Part shown: piece by piece, positions 54,301-56,750 of the stretch
Position numbering within the stretch: the stretch's first letter is position 1
How the letters are laid out: each line of letters opens with the position of its first letter
From: Marinicella pacifica
Lineage (GTDB): Bacteria; Pseudomonadota; Gammaproteobacteria; Xanthomonadales; Marinicellaceae
DNA: 56,750 nucleotides
Direction: 5' to 3'
Assembly: GCF_014636635.1 (NCBI RefSeq)
Contig: NZ_BMEO01000014.1
Location: 1-56,750 of the forward strand
Made by a program: the position numbers and the translations under genes
Notes under the pieces: generated by a model
Told to the model about the DNA's origin: nothing
Database searches by the model: none
What the model saw: the letters and a program-made list of their open reading frames with translations, nothing else

Positions 54301-54530
54301 CGATGATGCTGGAACGCTCCATTCAAGCCGCCTTTTTACAACCGGTGGTGGTATCACTGGCGTTCGGTGTGTTTATGGCCTTTTTCATCACCCTGTTTAT
54401 GGTGCCGGCATTGTATGCCATCGGCCTTGATTTCCATGACTTTAAACAACGCACCAAAGCCCGTTTACTGGGCCGGGAAGTCCCACAAACCCGCACACTG
54501 GAATCCTCTGAGGCCCGTCAGAACGGATAA
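51393..54530 (+). CDS. RND efflux transporter permease
   Basis: 1045 residues from ATG 51393, chosen for AAGGAGG 9 bases upstream; the frame extends 12 codons into the adaptor gene. It has the RND layout of 12 membrane segments and two large periplasmic loops. The proton-relay aspartate pair is in VLGIVVDDAIVVGEGIH. Duplicate GMMxx-like segments (TIMAFLPWLFLSGSTSEF and TTIVGLMPMMLERSIQ) are present. Type HAE-1/HAE-like pumps export drugs or metabolites by proton antiport. The substrate is unknown; no regulator is adjacent. Confidence 0.94.
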   Translation: MNRLIAWWANNHVAANLMMVGIFLAGFIGFNSMEREMEPQVRFPGLYIGVTWPGASPQEVEEQLVTRIEESVSDLDAIEWVRSESREGGGAVYILAEQQVDFTQFMNDVKIRIDSISTFPTDMEPPIVQQWVNRNEYIRIAVHGDMEERELKRLAETLRREVAQLPAITVVELFGTRDEEVSIEVGETALKRYDLTFSEVANAIRNASMNRSAGTVRTQTGSYQLKVRNQADSQSEFEDIVIREDASGGLVRVGDVATVIDGFVDEPILATLNGEPAVLIQVMTTEIMDIVTASKAVNEWIAKRQQTLPEEATLTLWTDQAEDFNSRMTTITSSALIGLILVLFVLMMTLRPKVAFWVAVGIATAYAGAFVLLPSVGVSLNMLSTFAFLLVLGIVVDDAIVVGEGIHSKSMEMGGGVKSAVAGTQMVAKPVIFGVATTIMAFLPWLFLSGSTSEFTRHITWVVILALSFSLIESLFILPAHLSKMKPRVVHNRFGQLQKKIAHGIINFADKRYRKMIDWSLTHRYLTTSFFIGLLIVGMGMFGAGIVKKGFMPDIESDEIIVNVVLPEGAPYSRALEILAQLQNAEQALVDEVNERTEGEGELIENWYTRSRRDSVMAIVKLAPPEVRDMSAKDASIRLRELMGDIPDAKEVSVEYTNGDNEPGFEVSVRHPDLSTLRAATADLENQLRTYETLYDVRNNLDGATEEIRLTLKPGAKKLGLTLADVNRQVRQAYFGEEVQRLPRNGQDVRVKVRYPKADRYSIESLNNFNVRTPAGHTVPLLAVADLEFAPGIQSIRRWNGNRAARVSADMKDNVRQDIVEDLETNFYPAWEKRYPGIIRGAIGQAEGEARFFQELMGLYLIAFFSMYALLAVAFKSYGQPILILIAIPYAFIGAVVGHSVFNLTMAIFSYFGIAAAAGVVVNDNLVLMDYCNQLKEKGLAAKEAIIEAGVARFRPILLTSVTTIVGLMPMMLERSIQAAFLQPVVVSLAFGVFMAFFITLFMVPALYAIGLDFHDFKQRTKARLLGREVPQTRTLESSEARQNG

Positions 54531-54542
54531 GTTATACAGCCT

Positions 54543-54560
54543 GCAGACATGGACGTCTGC
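54543..54560 (+). terminator. Hairpin after the RND operon
   Basis: GCAGAC-ATGGAC-GTCTGC has perfect 6-base arms with a 6-base loop between the RND permease stop and the next gene. No T-run follows, so it may be a weak terminator or a repeat-type palindrome. Confidence 0.4.
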
Positions 54561-54574
54561 GTTATAATGGAACA

Positions 54575-55537
54575 ATGTCAATTAAAAATCTAATCAGAAA
54601 CACCCTCATCGGCGCTCTGGTTGCCGATGTCGCTTCACTTGGACTACACTGGCTGTATGATGTAAAACGCATTGCTGAAGTTGTTAAAAACCACAACGAC
54701 CAACCCGTCTTTGTACCCATCGACGCCCGGCACTACCGCAGTGACGTCGGCTACTTTGCCCATGGCCATAAACACAGCGGTATGCTCAGCCAATACGGTG
54801 AATCCTTGCGCTTAATGATTGTCAGCATGAAGGCCTGTAACGGACAACTGAACACTGAATCCGTACAACAGCATTTTAAAAACACCTTTGGCCCCGGCGG
54901 CTCATATCAGGGTTATATCGACAAACCCACGGCCGGGACATTACAAAATCTGGCATCAGGACAAACCGAACCTTCGGGAATCGAAGATGACCAGCTTCCG
55001 GCTCTATCCAGATTGGCACCAGTTATATTGACTTACCACAACCAAAAAAACTTCAACCAAATCCTCGATCAAGCCATCACAATCACCAACACTCACCAAG
55101 ATGCCCTCGATTACGGCCGGGTCTATGCCGATTTACTGACGCTGATTCTTAACGACACCGAATTAAAAACCGCCCTGCAACAGGTCGCTGAACAAGCCCC
55201 GGACACCATCCGCAAAGGGCTTAAAGATGCCCTTAATAGTTCAGAAACCGATTCAGTCCAATACGGCGAAACCACCGGCCGCGCCTGCCCCCTCTCCCAG
55301 GCCATGCCCCTGTGCTTCCATATCCTCAATAACACCGACTCTTATCAACAAGCGGTTGAAACCAATATCCGCGCCGGCGGCGACAACGCAGGCCGCAGCA
55401 TCATTATCGGCACAATCTTAGGCGCTTATTACGGCCTTGATGAAAACAGAGGCATTCCGATTGAATGGCTGTTGCAATTGGATGATGGTTTGACGCTGTG
55501 TCAGACTTGTGACAAATTTGCACAGCTCGTTAAATAA
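54575..55537 (+). CDS. ADP-ribosylglycohydrolase family protein
   Basis: 320 residues. The N-terminal GALVADVASLGLHWLYD and the C-terminal NIRAGGDNAGRSIIIGT are the two conserved ends of the DraG/ADP-ribosylglycohydrolase fold. In canonical DraG the C-terminal loop is GGDTDT-like and coordinates two Mg ions; here it is GGDNAGRS, a variant I recall from J1-crystallin-like members. Hence hydrolase activity is uncertain. No ADP-ribosyltransferase is nearby. It lies 44 bp after the RND permease and is followed by REP-like hairpins. Confidence 0.83.
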   Translation: MSIKNLIRNTLIGALVADVASLGLHWLYDVKRIAEVVKNHNDQPVFVPIDARHYRSDVGYFAHGHKHSGMLSQYGESLRLMIVSMKACNGQLNTESVQQHFKNTFGPGGSYQGYIDKPTAGTLQNLASGQTEPSGIEDDQLPALSRLAPVILTYHNQKNFNQILDQAITITNTHQDALDYGRVYADLLTLILNDTELKTALQQVAEQAPDTIRKGLKDALNSSETDSVQYGETTGRACPLSQAMPLCFHILNNTDSYQQAVETNIRAGGDNAGRSIIIGTILGAYYGLDENRGIPIEWLLQLDDGLTLCQTCDKFAQLVK

Positions 55538-55553
55538 AATCAGTACATAACCC

Positions 55554-55582
55554 GTAGCTGCGACCCTTGCGGTCGCCGAATT
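55554..55582 (+). repeat. REP-type hairpin with GTAG head (first of inverted pair)
   Basis: GTAG followed by GCGACC-CTTGC-GGTCGC (55560-55576), a 6-bp stem with a 5-base loop. The GTAG foot is typical of REP elements spread by REP-associated tyrosine transposases. Confidence 0.6.
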
Positions 55583-55653
55583 GAGACTATGCTGATTACA
55601 TTTAGCAATCGTAAAATGATGTTATTATCGGAATAAGAGTCTGATGCGGTGCA

Positions 55654-55680
55654 AGGCAGGGACAAGCCCTGCGGCTACAA
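55654..55680 (-). repeat. REP-type hairpin with GTAG head (second of inverted pair)
   Basis: On the minus strand GTAGCC is followed by GCAGGG-CTTGT-CCCTGC (55672-55656), a perfect 6-bp stem. It is inverted relative to the first, forming a BIME/REPIN-like pair about 75 bp apart. Confidence 0.6.
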
Positions 55681-55761
55681 TAGTTTTGTATATGGCCCGT
55701 AGCGTTCTTTAGCACAAAACTCTCTAAATAAAACTGGCTTTGAATAGTCCGACAGATTTTT

Positions 55762-56562
55762 TTATTTTTCTATGGAAGTTTCCCATCCGTCATAATCTCC
55801 ATTTAATTCCTGGGCCTTTTCCCAAAGCTCCAACGTGTAATCGTCAATTTCATCATATCCAACTTTGTCAACTCTAGAAACTGAAATAACAAATTTGTAC
55901 TCACTGGACGGTTTAGTTTTACTTTTATTTTTTGTTTCAAATCCCAAATTGTCAGTAAAGTTTTCAAACTGATCAAGCTCATTTTGAGTTTTAAAATAAA
56001 TCCAATGAAAAACTTCTCTTGGTTTTGTTAAATCATCTCCGCCTTTCTCTAGTTGTTCAAGAACCCGTCTGTTTTGAACTACTTGCATCTGTCTTGGTAA
56101 TGGATATAAAAAATCAAAATATCCACTCCACTCTTTATCTGGCTTATGTCCAAAATCAAATTCAAATTTTGGAAATGCTGTCATTGAGGAAAAAACTTGT
56201 TTTTCCATAGAATTTGGGTTTTCTCCAAAAAAATAAATGTCTCGAAATCCGTTTGAGGTCAGACGACCTGCAAAAGTGTAATTCAGATTATTGCTATCAA
56301 AGGCTTTTATTATCTTATCTTCGATTTTCCATAAATCGTCTGCATCTTCGTTACTTGAAAGTCCATCTTCTCTTGGATTTGGCATTTTAATAGACACATA
56401 AACAACAATATCTTGTCCGTTCACTGGTGCAATGTTAATTAAGTTCAAGTCAGTCGCAATAGAACTCAAATTGTCATCTACGTTTGAAAAGTAAAAAGCC
56501 CAATCTGGTTGATAGTCAGTTTTCATTTCCTCCTTTCCAAATAATTTACTTAAAAACTCCAT
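55762..56562 (-). CDS. DUF695 and RraB-like two-domain protein (probably acquired)
   Basis: 266 residues. The N-terminal part (about 18-150; DWAFYFSNVDDNLSSIATD) fits DUF695. The C-terminal part (about 165-266; VLEQLEKGGDDLTKPREV then AQELNGDYDGWETSIE) fits the RraB-like domain, found in inhibitors of RNase E. The combination is known from many bacteria as a hypothetical protein; its role is unknown. Codon use is AT-rich (Lys, Asn, Asp, Phe, Ser) unlike neighbouring genes, a sign of horizontal gain. It is flanked by REP elements and the window edge. Confidence 0.82.
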   Translation of the reverse strand: MEFLSKLFGKEEMKTDYQPDWAFYFSNVDDNLSSIATDLNLINIAPVNGQDIVVYVSIKMPNPREDGLSSNEDADDLWKIEDKIIKAFDSNNLNYTFAGRLTSNGFRDIYFFGENPNSMEKQVFSSMTAFPKFEFDFGHKPDKEWSGYFDFLYPLPRQMQVVQNRRVLEQLEKGGDDLTKPREVFHWIYFKTQNELDQFENFTDNLGFETKNKSKTKPSSEYKFVISVSRVDKVGYDEIDDYTLELWEKAQELNGDYDGWETSIEK

Positions 56563-56750
56563 TATTTATAATTAAGCTCAATGGTTTTCGTACTCGCCTT
56601 TTTTCAGCGTTTCGGCTATGCGCAGTGCGGGATTAAAATCCATCTTACTTTCAGCCTGTTGTTATGTTTGTTAATATTCATTTGACTAGCCCAATAAACC
56701 GCTACCATTTGTAAAGAGAGAGATTTCATCATGAAAGCATGCTTTCATGA
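56563..56750. other. Right-edge intergenic region with a perfect 22-bp palindrome
   Basis: No long gene. A 21-codon frame on the minus strand (56578-56643, starts MDFNPALRIAETLKKGEY) could be a gene remnant. A perfect palindrome occupies 56729-56750, with left arm TCATGAAAGCA followed by its reverse complement; it contains an ATG (56731) preceded by GAGAGAGA, which may open a gene cut by the window end. Confidence 0.5.

Noticed and set aside
54563-54568. TATAAT just before the ADP-ribosylglycohydrolase gene as a promoter
   Set aside because: It is only 7 bases from the start codon and no -35 element lies at the right distance.
56655-56690. Possible integron attC site near GCCTGTTGTTATG
   Set aside because: Only one core-like half is visible; the partner arm and symmetric stem were not found, and no integrase is present.
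1-56750. tRNA, rRNA, prophage or insertion-sequence genes
   Set aside because: No cloverleaf-like sequence, rRNA core motif, phage structural gene or transposase frame was seen.

Overview
The window reads as chromosomal DNA of a free-living gammaproteobacterium, probably a basal, Marinicella- or Xanthomonadales-like lineage. The evidence is SMC (not MukB), an algZ-algR-hemC-hemD cluster, UbiK, RNase R next to RlmB, a DUF2782 gene, MidA, and a secreted LRR protein ending in ...ANGFEQ. The taxon is inferred from gene content; no rRNA or tRNA gene was seen. Most of the window is compact housekeeping sequence with many 1-4 bp gene overlaps. No prophage, insertion sequence or CRISPR array was seen.

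Layout. 0.1-2.1 kb: secreted leucine-rich-repeat protein. 2.1-7.6 kb: smc and comF, queF, then bfd and bfr behind a strong Fur-box match. 7.7-10.9 kb: a likely operon of a DUF2782 protein, an FMN-type glutamate synthase and a dicarboxylate/amino-acid symporter. 11-15 kb: heme biosynthesis (hemC, hemD) co-transcribed with an AlgZ/AlgR-like two-component system. 15-25.4 kb: a thioesterase-fold protein, an exonuclease/GIY-YIG fusion, a Sad-like aldehyde dehydrogenase, two lipoproteins, folB, rlmB, rnr, ubiK and a DEAD-box helicase. 25.4-33.2 kb: a seven-gene minus-strand run (phosphopantetheinyl transferase, PLD-type lipoprotein, unknown membrane-anchored protein, FecCD permease and its ATPase, GspE/PilB ATPase, glutamine amidotransferase). 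33.2-37.9 kb: midA, folE2 and priA. A 340-bp gap in front of priA carries four consensus DnaA boxes, two of them in a perfect 14-bp inverted repeat.

38-43.6 kb: a Phd/ParE-type toxin-antitoxin pair, an atypical phosphoenolpyruvate carboxylase flanked by two different palindromic repeats, an AlkD-like protein and small membrane or zinc-ribbon proteins. 43.7-49.8 kb: an S9 peptidase, then a minus-strand P450-methyltransferase-VOC-DUF2207 operon with a perfect FNR-type site upstream. 50.2-54.5 kb: a two-gene RND efflux pump. 54.6-56.7 kb: an ADP-ribosylglycohydrolase-family gene, a pair of inverted GTAG-type REP elements, and an AT-rich DUF695/RraB-like gene that looks acquired.

Connections. 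FolE2 and FolB act in folate synthesis, and FolE-type activity also feeds the queuosine route completed by QueF. bfd and bfr handle stored iron, while the FecCD pair imports an iron complex or cobalamin. The least ordinary piece is the DnaA-box cluster before priA. Coding-strand preference flips near there, so an origin or a DnaA-controlled locus deserves testing.
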